Source of the DNA: an uncultured Bacilli bacterium
GTDB taxonomy: Bacteria > Bacillota_I > Bacilli_A > RF39 > UBA660
Length of the DNA stretch: 44,723 bases
Direction of reading: 5' to 3'
Assembly (NCBI GenBank): GCA_944358815.1
Contig: CALVRX010000008.1
Coordinates: forward strand, 1 to 44,723
Below the pieces are notes generated by a model. It was not told where the DNA came from. It ran no database searches and saw nothing but the letters and a program-made list of their open reading frames with translations. This document shows positions 16,122 to 24,556 of this stretch, piece after piece. The translations under genes were made by a program, and so were the position numbers. Each line of letters starts with the position of its first letter. Position 1 is the first letter of the stretch.

Positions 16122-18704
16122 TTAAACACCACCTTTTTCGCCTTTTTTCCGAAGATAAATTTTTCTTAACCAATCGACTGGAACGACTGTTAGTGAAAGC
16201 AGTAACATTATTTCAAATTCGGTAGGATTTAATCCATAGGCTCTAAAAAGATTTCCACCATAATATATTAAATATATTTGAACTATTAAAATAAATAATA
16301 TGATGATGAGAAAGACTTTGTTTTTAGATAAGTGAGCAAAAAGATTTAGTCTATGCGTTCTAGCATTAAAGGCATTAAAAATTCCCATGAAGATGAAAAG
16401 ACCGAAAAAGGCTGTCATTAGATAGCGGTTATCTGCACTATCTCTAAATATATTATGAATAAAAGGCAATTTTAAGAAAAAGACACACATTAAGGCAGAA
16501 TAAGCTCCTGTAAAGATTATTTCATCTTTCATATACCGATTAATAATATTTTCATTTTTATTTTTGGGTTTTTCTTCCATATATTCTTTAAGTGGAGGTT
16601 CAAATGAGAAGGCTATTCCGGCTAAGGTATCCATAACCATATTAATCCACAGCATTTGAATAACGGTGACTGGAACATCTACTCCAATAAATGGTCCTAT
16701 AATGGAAATACTGACAGCACAGATATTCATAGTTAGCTGAAATATAATAAATTTTCTAATACTTTTAAAGATTGTACGACCATATAAAACGGCATTAGAT
16801 ATGGAAAGAAGGTTATCATCAAGAATAACTATGTCACTGGCTTCTTTGGCAACTTCGGTACCAGAACCCATAGCAAAACCGACATCGGCTTTTTTTAAGG
16901 CGGGAGCATCATTAACACCATCACCGGTCATACCTACTACTAGTCCAGCTGATTGGGCTATTTTTACTAACCGGCTTTTATCTTGAGGAAGTGATCTAGC
17001 TAATATTTTTAGGCGGGGCAATATTTGAATAATTTCGTTATCTGTTTTTTGGTTAAATTGCTTACTTGTTAAAACAATATCCTGGGAATTGGTAATGAGT
17101 CCAACTTCTTTGCCAATGGCGGTAGCTGTATCAATATTATCACCGGTAATCATTACGGTATTAATATGCGCTTTTTTAATTAATTTTAAACCTTCAATGG
17201 CTTCTGGTCTAACTTCGTCTTTGATATATACTAAGCCAATTAAAGTGATGCGTTCAATATTATTTTTATTTGCGACTGTTCCAAAAGCTAAAACTCTAAT
17301 TCCTTGGTCAGTAGCTTTTTTTATTCGATGATATATTTTATTTTTATCTATTAACAAGCGCTTTTGTTCATTTTTATAATAATGCGTACATTTAGCTATT
17401 AATATTTCTGGAGCGCCTTTTATAAAATTAACGGTTTGATTTTGATAATTGATTTGAGTTAAGGAATATTTTTTTTCGCTATCAAAGGGAATTTTGTCAA
17501 TAATTTTATAGTTAAATTCCGATTGTTTAAAAAATTTTAAAAGAGCTCTATCAGTAATATTACCACCTACAGGTTTACTATTTTCATCGTAAGTACTTTC
17601 GTTATTAGCAATTAAAGATAGATTAACTCTAGTATAATAAGATTTATTTTGTTGTAATTCCTCTTTAGTTTTATAAATTTGACCTTCTGGGTCGACAATA
17701 GCTATAACATTTAGTTTTCCTTTTGTAATGGTACCTGTTTTATCAGTAAATAGCATATTAATATTACCAGCTGTTTCGATGCCCATTAATTTTCTGACTA
17801 AAACATTACTTTTCAACATTCTTTTCATATTTGAAGAGAGCACTAAGGTGACCATTAAGGGAAGTCCTTCAGGAACGGCAACAACAATGATGGTTACTGA
17901 TAAGGTTAAAGCCTTTAGTATGTGTCCAAACATTAAAGGAAAATTAGTGATGGTATTTAGTACGGAATTTAGTTCAAAATTGTTTTCGATAATGGTTACA
18001 GAAAATAGATAAGAAAAACTGACTAAAATAGCTCCAATATAACCTATTTTACTGATTATATCGGCTAATTTAACTAATCTTAGTTTTAAAGGGCTAGTGG
18101 GAGATTTTTCGGCGACTTCTTGGGCGAGCTTACCATAGAAAGTCTGATTTCCTACTTTAGATACTTTCATAGTGGCAATTCCTTGATAAACAACAGATGA
18201 GCGAAATACTTCACTACCTTCTTTTTTTTGTTTTTCTTTCATTTCGCCATTTAAACTAGATTCATTTACTGATATAGATCCTTTAATTAATTTTCCATCT
18301 GCAGGAATTTTATCACCCGGATTTAATAAAACAATGTCGCCAACTACGATGTCATCAATGTTTATTTCTTTAATTTGTTTATTACGCATAACTTTAATTT
18401 TTATTTTAGAAGCATCTTTTTGTAATTGTTCAAAGGCTTTTTCACTACCATATTCTGAGATAGTAGAAATAAAGGAAGCTAAAAAAATGGCAATAACTAT
18501 TCCAACTGTTTCATACCAGTCAAAATTGTGGAATAAAAATAGTGTTTTTACAGCTAAAGCTATAATAAGTATTCTTATGATAGGATCGCCAAGAGTAGCA
18601 ATTAGTTTGTGGATGAAACTTTCTTTTTTGGATGCTTGAATTTCATTACTACCATGTTTTTTACGACTTTTTATCACTTCTTCATCAGTTAAACCAGTGT
18701 ACAT
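16122..18704 (-). CDS. P2-type Ca2+-transporting ATPase
   Basis: An 860-residue cation pump. The phosphorylated aspartate lies in DKTGTITKG, the transmembrane ion-site segment reads VAVPEGLPLMVTLVLSSNM (the VPEGLPL form of Ca2+ pumps), the hinge MVTGDGVNDAPALKKADVG is intact, and a C-terminal group of membrane segments follows WINMVMDTLAGIAFSFEPP. The actuator loop is SSLNGEMKEK rather than the usual SSLTGES, but the essential Glu is kept. Length and motifs suit calcium efflux. The start at 18704 has AGGAGG upstream. It heads a transcript with the lipoprotein gene. Confidence 0.93.
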   Translation of the reverse strand: MYTGLTDEEVIKSRKKHGSNEIQASKKESFIHKLIATLGDPIIRILIIALAVKTLFLFHNFDWYETVGIVIAIFLASFISTISEYGSEKAFEQLQKDASKIKIKVMRNKQIKEINIDDIVVGDIVLLNPGDKIPADGKLIKGSISVNESSLNGEMKEKQKKEGSEVFRSSVVYQGIATMKVSKVGNQTFYGKLAQEVAEKSPTSPLKLRLVKLADIISKIGYIGAILVSFSYLFSVTIIENNFELNSVLNTITNFPLMFGHILKALTLSVTIIVVAVPEGLPLMVTLVLSSNMKRMLKSNVLVRKLMGIETAGNINMLFTDKTGTITKGKLNVIAIVDPEGQIYKTKEELQQNKSYYTRVNLSLIANNESTYDENSKPVGGNITDRALLKFFKQSEFNYKIIDKIPFDSEKKYSLTQINYQNQTVNFIKGAPEILIAKCTHYYKNEQKRLLIDKNKIYHRIKKATDQGIRVLAFGTVANKNNIERITLIGLVYIKDEVRPEAIEGLKLIKKAHINTVMITGDNIDTATAIGKEVGLITNSQDIVLTSKQFNQKTDNEIIQILPRLKILARSLPQDKSRLVKIAQSAGLVVGMTGDGVNDAPALKKADVGFAMGSGTEVAKEASDIVILDDNLLSISNAVLYGRTIFKSIRKFIIFQLTMNICAVSISIIGPFIGVDVPVTVIQMLWINMVMDTLAGIAFSFEPPLKEYMEEKPKNKNENIINRYMKDEIIFTGAYSALMCVFFLKLPFIHNIFRDSADNRYLMTAFFGLFIFMGIFNAFNARTHRLNLFAHLSKNKVFLIIILFILIVQIYLIYYGGNLFRAYGLNPTEFEIMLLLSLTVVPVDWLRKIYLRKKGEKGGV

Positions 18705-18768
18705 GTTTTAGCACCTCCTATCAAAAGATATTAGGTGACATGTAAGTTTATGTAAAATATGATTCGAC

Positions 18769-18795
18769 AAAAAAACTACCTTTATTTGGTAGTTT
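18769..18795 (-). terminator. Intrinsic terminator of the HTH gene
   Basis: On the minus strand AACTACC / GGTAGTT with a 7-base loop is followed by T7. It overlaps the stop codon. Confidence 0.85.
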
Positions 18796-19120
18796 TAAGC
18801 AATCCTTCTTCTTTTAAAAGATTATATATACAAGAGTAACTACGACGATTGTAAAATTTACAAAATTTACGGATACTAACATTACTTTTTTTATATAAGT
18901 TAATAATTTTTTTTCTTTCTTCTTCACTCATTATATTTGATGGCACTCTATTTTTATTACCATGTACAAAGCTTACGGTTCCATTAATAACTTCTTTCTT
19001 TAATTTTAAAATATATTTGGGATGGTAACCGGTAATGGCAGCTATTTCTTTATAAGTGAGAAATGTTTTCTTGTTTAATTTTTCTTTAATAAGTTTGACT
19101 GCTTCTTCTTTTTTTGTCAT
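18782..19120 (-). CDS. Orphan helix-turn-helix protein resembling the N-terminus of an IS transposase
   Basis: A 112-residue basic protein with two predicted helix-turn-helix units: TYKEIAAITGYHPKYILKLKKEV (about 22-45) and SNVSIRKFCKFYNRRSYSCIYNLLK (about 80-104). The bridge VSFVHGNKNRVPSN resembles the HGNxxRxPSN linker in DDE transposases of the ISNCY/IS481 kind. No catalytic domain follows, and there is a proper terminator, promoter-like sequence and ribosome site (AAGGAG), so it is either a domesticated DNA-binding regulator or a neat transposase remnant. Inverted repeats just upstream may be its operator. Confidence 0.65.
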   Translation of the reverse strand: MTKKEEAVKLIKEKLNKKTFLTYKEIAAITGYHPKYILKLKKEVINGTVSFVHGNKNRVPSNIMSEEERKKIINLYKKSNVSIRKFCKFYNRRSYSCIYNLLKEEGLLKTTK

Positions 19121-19136
19121 GTATTACTCTCCTTGC

Positions 19137-19173
19137 TATGGCAATGGTAAGATTTTCGCTTAATAGTGCCATA
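19137..19173. repeat. Outer inverted repeat upstream of the HTH gene
   Basis: TATGGCA (19137-19143) and TGCCATA (19167-19173) form a 7-bp inverted repeat 23 bases apart, between the HTH start codon and the inner palindrome. Confidence 0.5.
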
Positions 19174-19194
19174 TACATTGTTTTGACAATGTAT
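19173..19194. repeat. Palindrome upstream of the HTH gene, possible operator
   Basis: ATACATTGT-TTTG-ACAATGTAT is a perfect 9-bp inverted repeat 53-74 bases upstream of the HTH start. On the minus strand it overlaps a TTGTCA -35-like box that is 18 bases from TATTAA, so binding there could block transcription of the HTH gene. Confidence 0.5.
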
Positions 19195-19302
19195 GATTTG
19201 CTTTAAATCGTTCCTATTATATCATAGATTAGAGAGTTTCGAACAAAATTTGTCCGAAAAAATAACTGGTAAAATATGACAATTTTTTTATTTAGATTAT
19301 TT

Positions 19303-20748
19303 TTATTTAGAAAGGTCAATTATTTTAATATATTTAGACGATTGTTTTAATAGTTCATCAACAAAAAGTGATGGCTTTTGTTTATTAACTAATAGGATAA
19401 CTTGATTTTGGGTTCTAGTTAAGGCGACATAAAATAGTCTTCTTTCTTCGTTATAATTATTTTCTTGATTTGATATTACATACTTTAAATACTCACTATT
19501 TTTTATTTTACTAGGAAAACCAGTTACTGAATTTTCAAGGTTAATAATAATTACTTGGTTGGCTTCTAGACCTTTGGATTTATGAGCAGTCATATAGTAC
19601 ATGTTTTGATTTAGATATGGTAATTTTTGAATATCTTTTTTATTTCTACCTAAAACTAAAGTGGGGTGATTTGTTTTTTTAGCAATGGTATCCCATATAT
19701 CATGAATATTATTATAGTAATAAATATAAACTGGAAATTTAATTTTCTTTTTAGAGTGGATGGTTTTATTAATTTGATCGTTATTTTGCATAATGAATTT
19801 TTTAGCAACTGTTTGAAGTTGCTGGCTATTTCTGTAGGCTTGTTTTAATTTAATTATTTTAGCTTTAGGAAAGTATTTTTTAAAATTAGTAAAGATTTCT
19901 ATATTACTACCAGTGAATCTATATATTGATTGCCAGTCATCCCCTACCGCCATAATATTAGCATTAGTTTTAGATTGAATTGTTTGAATTAGTTGACATT
20001 TGTTTAATGATGAGTCTTGATATTCATCAATAATAATATATTTGTAAGGTTTGATTCCTTCTTTTTGGACTATTTCAGTAGCTTTATTAAGCATATCGTG
20101 AAAATCGATTTGTTTGGTTTCTTTTAGATGATTTTCATATATTAAATAAAGTTTTTGAGTTAGTTTTAAAAAAGTATGATGTTTGTTTTGTGTTTTATAA
20201 AAGTTTTCTTTTCTATTTATTTGATGAAATTTAAAAAAAGCAGTTTCAGGATAATTATTAGCTTTAAAAAGGTTAATGAAGGTTTTAATAGTATCTTTTA
20301 AATAATATATATAATCAGTATTTTGTAGTATATTATTTTGAAGTTGTTGACAGTTGCCATTACCAAATTCGATAAATGGGGCATTAATTAAGGTGGTTAA
20401 TTTTGAATAATGTTTTAAATATTTTAAAATAATATTATCTAAAGTATTTTCTTTAACTACTGTACAATAAAAAGAGTTTTTAATGATTTCTAGTCCTAAA
20501 CTATGGAAAGTTTTGACATTTAAAGGAATATTTTCTTTTAAAAGTTTTTTCTCTAAGTTTTGAGCGGCGGCTTTAGTAAATGTAATACATAATATTTCAT
20601 TTGGATGAATTTTATTTTTTATTAATTGTTTTATTTTGTAGACAATGGTCAAAGTTTTTCCAGAGCCTGCACCAGCAATAACTAATAGATTTTTAGATTT
20701 ATTTTTGACTACTTTGTTTTGATATTTATCTAAGGTTATTTTTTCCAC
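19303..20748 (-). CDS. Short UvrD/AddA-like superfamily 1 DNA helicase
   Basis: A 481-residue SF1A helicase, much shorter than UvrD or PcrA (about 720). Motifs are Walker A VIAGAGSGKT, motif Ia CITFTKAAAQNLEKK, motif II YIIIDEYQDSS, motif III VGDDWQSIYRFTGS, motif IV QAYRNSQQL, motif V MTAHKSKGLEANQVIIINL and motif VI EERRLFYVALTRTQ. All ATPase motifs are present; the 1B/2B subdomains are reduced. Its role in repair or replication is inferred from family. It starts with GTG, and its GAGGTG ribosome site lies inside a hairpin at 20754-20783. Confidence 0.88.
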   Translation of the reverse strand: MEKITLDKYQNKVVKNKSKNLLVIAGAGSGKTLTIVYKIKQLIKNKIHPNEILCITFTKAAAQNLEKKLLKENIPLNVKTFHSLGLEIIKNSFYCTVVKENTLDNIILKYLKHYSKLTTLINAPFIEFGNGNCQQLQNNILQNTDYIYYLKDTIKTFINLFKANNYPETAFFKFHQINRKENFYKTQNKHHTFLKLTQKLYLIYENHLKETKQIDFHDMLNKATEIVQKEGIKPYKYIIIDEYQDSSLNKCQLIQTIQSKTNANIMAVGDDWQSIYRFTGSNIEIFTNFKKYFPKAKIIKLKQAYRNSQQLQTVAKKFIMQNNDQINKTIHSKKKIKFPVYIYYYNNIHDIWDTIAKKTNHPTLVLGRNKKDIQKLPYLNQNMYYMTAHKSKGLEANQVIIINLENSVTGFPSKIKNSEYLKYVISNQENNYNEERRLFYVALTRTQNQVILLVNKQKPSLFVDELLKQSSKYIKIIDLSK

Positions 20749-20751
20749 AAT

Positions 20752-20785
20752 AAAACACCTCTATATATAACATACGAGGTGTTTT
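20752..20785 (-). promoter_or_regulatory. Hairpin that overlaps the helicase ribosome binding site
   Basis: On the minus strand AACACCTC (20783-20776) pairs with GAGGTGTT (20761-20754). The second arm contains the GAGGTG ribosome site of the helicase GTG at 20748. Only four T follow, so it may act as a weak murE-side terminator, as a translation-blocking hairpin, or both. Confidence 0.6.
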
Positions 20786-20804
20786 GAACATTTCCTTTTT
20801 TAGG

Positions 20805-22133
20805 TTATTTTATCATTTTGATCACTTCATCGCGGTCTTTAAAAGAAAATTCATCACTACCAATTATTTGATATTGTTCGTGTCCTTTACCAAGTATTAA
20901 TAGTATATCTTGATTTTCTAGCATGTTTATGCCTTTTTTGATTGCTTCTTTACGATTAGAAATTTTAATATAGTTATCATTTTGAATATTAGATGTTATA
21001 TCATCAATAATATCATCTGGATTTTCTTGTCTAGGATTATCACTAGTGAAAATAGCAAAATCACTATTATTAGATACTAAATTTCCTATTAATGGTCTTT
21101 GCGCTTGGCGTCTTTCACCACCACAACCAATGAGTGTGATAATTTTGCCTTGAACTAATGTTCTGGCTTCAGAAAGCACTCTATTGATAGTATTTAAATC
21201 ATAAGCATAATCAATTATAATTAAATTATCTTTATATTTGATTTTTTCAAAACGACCATCGACTTGATGTAGTGATAGGGTGGCGGAGATAATGCTTTCT
21301 TCATCGTTACCTAATGTTTTAGCAATGATATAAGCAGGAATATAATCATAAGCATTAGTTTCACCAATTAAAGGAATTTTGATAGTATTTAAGTTAATAG
21401 ATAATTCTGTATAATCGTAATTGGCATTTAATATTTTAACTGGATAATTACTATTATCAGGTCCATATAAAATATTAGTGTTTTGTGGTAGGACAAAATA
21501 TTCATAGTTAGGGTCGGTTTGATTTATAATAGCATATCCAGTTTTTTTAACCATTTTAAATGGTTCTATTTTACTATTAAGATATGATTCTTGATTAGTT
21601 TCATTGAAAACTAAATTGGTAAAAATAATAAAGTCAAACCTTAGTCCTTCAATATGTCTTTGGATTATAGCGGAAGAAGAAATTTCCATAACAAGTACTT
21701 CACATCCGTTCGATACGGCTTCATTTATTAATTCATATAATTCATAAATATCAGGTGTTGTTGAAGATGTTTCAGTGATTTTGCCATTTAAGTAAAAACC
21801 GTTAGTACCAATGTAAGCAGTTTTTATATTTAGATTATTTAGTAACTGAGTTATTAAATCTCCTGTAACAGTTTTACCATAACTTCCAACGATACCAATA
21901 ATTTTGATTTTTTCTAGTTTATCTAAATTAAGTTCTTTTAAATAGTTAGAAAGATAAGTTCTAGTATCTTCGGTTATAATGGTTTTGACTGGATATTCTC
22001 CATGTGTCGCAATAATACAAGCTGCCCCTTTTTCAATAGCTTCATTAATAAAGTTATGACCATCGGTGTATGTTCCTGGAAGTGCAAGAAAAGTATCACC
22101 TGGTTTTACTTTTTTTGAGTTTACTCTTAGCAT
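20805..22133 (-). CDS. Divergent MurE-like Mur ligase
   Basis: A 442-residue Mur ligase that lacks about 40 residues at the N-terminus relative to MurE and begins at VNSKKVKPGDTFLALPGT. Kept features: SSTTPD (123-128), the carbamylated-lysine equivalent Lys188, VDGRFE, DNPRQENP (DNPR at 365-368, the meso-diaminopimelate signature) and GKGHEQYQ. Altered features: the P-loop is GSYGKT instead of GTNGKT, SSHAL became SSSAI, the DHLDYH block became FNETNQE, and DYAHTP became DYAYDL. It could be a fast-evolving MurE or a specialised paralogue. GGGGGT precedes the ATG, which overlaps the upstream membrane-protein gene by 38 bases. Confidence 0.82.
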   Translation of the reverse strand: MLRVNSKKVKPGDTFLALPGTYTDGHNFINEAIEKGAACIIATHGEYPVKTIITEDTRTYLSNYLKELNLDKLEKIKIIGIVGSYGKTVTGDLITQLLNNLNIKTAYIGTNGFYLNGKITETSSTTPDIYELYELINEAVSNGCEVLVMEISSSAIIQRHIEGLRFDFIIFTNLVFNETNQESYLNSKIEPFKMVKKTGYAIINQTDPNYEYFVLPQNTNILYGPDNSNYPVKILNANYDYTELSINLNTIKIPLIGETNAYDYIPAYIIAKTLGNDEESIISATLSLHQVDGRFEKIKYKDNLIIIDYAYDLNTINRVLSEARTLVQGKIITLIGCGGERRQAQRPLIGNLVSNNSDFAIFTSDNPRQENPDDIIDDITSNIQNDNYIKISNRKEAIKKGINMLENQDILLILGKGHEQYQIIGSDEFSFKDRDEVIKMIK

Positions 22134-22647
22134 TTTTACCCCCTATATATTTGACAAGTTTATCAAATGGGATAGCAATGGCATTGACTACCCATATAAT
22201 AATATATGAGAAATAACTGATAGCTACTAAAATAATATAATAGAATGCGGTATTATCGAAGACAATATCAGCATAGTGATAACTAATATAATCGATAATA
22301 AACCATAAATTTAAGATAGCATAAAGAATAATAAGGATAATAAGTCTGGTGATGAATTTGGAGTTTACTTTGATTTTATTTTTCTTTTTATAGTTCAGTA
22401 AAAAGAAGATTGTATAAAAAATGACTGTACTAACACCGATTACTTTTAAATCAAAATTAACGGTTATAATAATTAAAATTATCGATAAAAGTTCTTTATT
22501 GATAAAGATGTCCTTAGCATTACTGGCTATCCAATGTCCGTACGATTTTAAATTATATTTATTTTTTTGCAGGATGGAAAAGATTTTTTTATATTTGATG
22601 ATATTAAAACATATATAAGTTGATAAAGAAATATAGAAAAATATCAT
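22096..22647 (-). CDS. Polytopic membrane protein between asnB and the MurE-like gene
   Basis: A 183-residue protein with about five membrane segments and a basic C-terminal tail (GGKNAKSKLKKSKTR). Its ATG overlaps the asnB stop in the ATGA form, and its own end overlaps the MurE-like start by 38 bases, with a strong GGAGG 6 bases before the ATG. Certain clostridial MurF-like proteins carry an N-terminal membrane region of this kind before a GSYGKT P-loop, so it may be a detached membrane anchor for the ligase. I do not recognise a named family. Confidence 0.75.
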   Translation of the reverse strand: MIFFYISLSTYICFNIIKYKKIFSILQKNKYNLKSYGHWIASNAKDIFINKELLSIILIIITVNFDLKVIGVSTVIFYTIFFLLNYKKKNKIKVNSKFITRLIILIILYAILNLWFIIDYISYHYADIVFDNTAFYYIILVAISYFSYIIIWVVNAIAIPFDKLVKYIGGKNAKSKLKKSKTR

Positions 22648-24467
22648 TTATTACCTCCAAAGAAAATTTCATACCATAGTAAGAAGACATATATAGTCCA
22701 TATTTTTCGGCTATTATCAGCTTTTCCTTTACAATGGTCATCTAATAATTTTACAATTTTCTTAGTATTAAAGAATTTATGATCTTTAGTAAATAAGGTT
22801 TTTATTTGTTTATAAATATCTTCATCTTTCATCCATTCACGAATTGGAACTGGAAAGCCTAATTTCTTTTTGTTAGATACTTTATCTTCTAAGACTTCAC
22901 TGGCAATATCTCTAAAGATTTTTTTAGTTTGAAATTTATCGGTTTTAAATTCGGTTGGAAGTCCTAGGGCATAGTCTATTAGTGGTCTATCCAAAAATGG
23001 GACTCTAACTTCTAGGGAGTTTGCCATACTCATTTTATCAGCTTTTAAAAGGATGTCACCGATTAACCAAAAATTAAAGTCAATGTACTGCATTTTAGTA
23101 ATATCGTCTTTATCTTTGACTTTATCATAATATGGTTTAGTAAGGTCTTGAAAGCCTTTTGTCTGTCTTTTTTGTTTTAATATTTTAGTTACTTCTTTAT
23201 TATTAAATATAAAAGCATTTCCAACAAAACGATCTTCTAGTTTGGTTCCACGCCTGATTAAAAAATTAATACCTCTTTTATGTGGAAATATACTGGCAAT
23301 TTTGCCAATAGTAAAACGAATAGGATAAGGTATTTTATAGTACCAGCTATCTGTTAGGGGTTCTTGATAAATATTATAACCACCAAAAATTTCATCAGCA
23401 CCTTCACCAGATAAGGATACTTTGACATTTTCGCTAGCTAATTTAGTAACAAAGTATAAAGCAATGGCAGATGGATCGGCTAATGGTTCATCCATATAAT
23501 ATAAAATATTAGGTAAATTTTTAAAGTATTCTTCTTTGGTGATAATTTTATTGATGTTTTTGGTTTTGATTTTACTTGATAAATCTTTAGCGTAATCGAT
23601 TTCACTATACTTTTTATTGTCAAAACCAACGGTAAATGTTTTATCAACATCACTACTAGCTGATATAAATGATGAATCTACACCACTTGAGAGGAATGAA
23701 CCAACTTCTACATCACTAATTTTATGGGCTTTTATAGAGTCTTGAAGATGATTTTTAATTCCTTCTTTCCATTCTTCATAGGTTTTTGTTTTATCTTCTT
23801 TAAATTTTATCTCATAGTATTTTTTTATTTCTAACTTACCATTTTTATATTTCATATAGTGTCCTGGCATTAGTTTATAGACATTTTTAAAAAATGTTTC
23901 TTCACCAACGCTATATTGGAATGTTAGATAATATTCAAGCATTTTAGTGTTTAATTCTTTTTTAAAGTGAGGATGGATTAAAAAACTTTTTATTTCTGAA
24001 CCAAAAATTAAAGTATTACCCATTTTGGCATAGTAAAATGGTTTGATGCCATAGAAATCTCTAGCGGCAAACATTTCGCCTGTTTTAATATCGTAGATAA
24101 CAAAGGCAAACATACCTCTTAGCTTATCTAATAGTTTTTCATTCCACTGTTCATAACCGTGTAAGAGAACTTCGGTGTCAGTTTTAGTAGTAAATTTATG
24201 TCCTTTTTTGATTAGTTCTTCTCTTAATGATTCAAAGTTATATATTTCACCATTAAAAATTATGACTTTAGTTTTATCTTCATTATAAATAGGCTGCGAA
24301 CCGCTTTTTAAATCTATGATACTTAGTCGTCTAAAGCCTAAGGCAATATTTTTATCACAGTAGTATCCTTCTGAATCTGGTCCTCTATGAGCAATTAAGT
24401 CTGCCATTTTTTTTATATTTTTTGTTTTATCTTTTTCTTTATTAATATATCCAACAAAGCCGCACAT
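22644..24467 (-). CDS. asnB: Glutamine-dependent amidotransferase AsnB (asparagine synthetase type)
   Basis: A 607-residue enzyme. The glutaminase half has catalytic Cys2 (MCGFVGYI), HRGPDSEGY and FNGEIYN; the synthetase half has the ATP loop FLSSGVDSSF and SLSGEGADEIFGGYN, and ends DHCKGKADNSRKIWT. It is close in pattern to B. subtilis AsnB, which amidates meso-diaminopimelate in peptidoglycan rather than serving asparagine supply. The DNPR-bearing MurE-like ligase in the same operon supports that role here. The start has AAAGGAGG upstream, and it is the first gene of the overlapping three-gene unit. Confidence 0.93.
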   Translation of the reverse strand: MCGFVGYINKEKDKTKNIKKMADLIAHRGPDSEGYYCDKNIALGFRRLSIIDLKSGSQPIYNEDKTKVIIFNGEIYNFESLREELIKKGHKFTTKTDTEVLLHGYEQWNEKLLDKLRGMFAFVIYDIKTGEMFAARDFYGIKPFYYAKMGNTLIFGSEIKSFLIHPHFKKELNTKMLEYYLTFQYSVGEETFFKNVYKLMPGHYMKYKNGKLEIKKYYEIKFKEDKTKTYEEWKEGIKNHLQDSIKAHKISDVEVGSFLSSGVDSSFISASSDVDKTFTVGFDNKKYSEIDYAKDLSSKIKTKNINKIITKEEYFKNLPNILYYMDEPLADPSAIALYFVTKLASENVKVSLSGEGADEIFGGYNIYQEPLTDSWYYKIPYPIRFTIGKIASIFPHKRGINFLIRRGTKLEDRFVGNAFIFNNKEVTKILKQKRQTKGFQDLTKPYYDKVKDKDDITKMQYIDFNFWLIGDILLKADKMSMANSLEVRVPFLDRPLIDYALGLPTEFKTDKFQTKKIFRDIASEVLEDKVSNKKKLGFPVPIREWMKDEDIYKQIKTLFTKDHKFFNTKKIVKLLDDHCKGKADNSRKIWTIYVFLLWYEIFFGGNK

Positions 24468-24529
24468 ATTACTGCCTCCTTTTAGTATAGGTCATAACCA
24501 TTTTATCATATATTTGTTTATTTTTAAAG

Positions 24530-24556
24530 AAAAAGGTCAAAGATTCACTTTGACCT
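24530..24556 (-). terminator. Intrinsic terminator of the RDD gene
   Basis: On the minus strand the perfect 9-bp stem AGGTCAAAG / CTTTGACCT is followed by TTTTC. It overlaps the RDD stop codon. Confidence 0.88.

Noticed and set aside
22644-22646. Alternative genetic code (TGA as Trp), considered because of the Mollicutes-like AT content
   Set aside because: asnB ends in TGA within an ATGA overlap at the expected family length, and Trp is encoded by TGG throughout.
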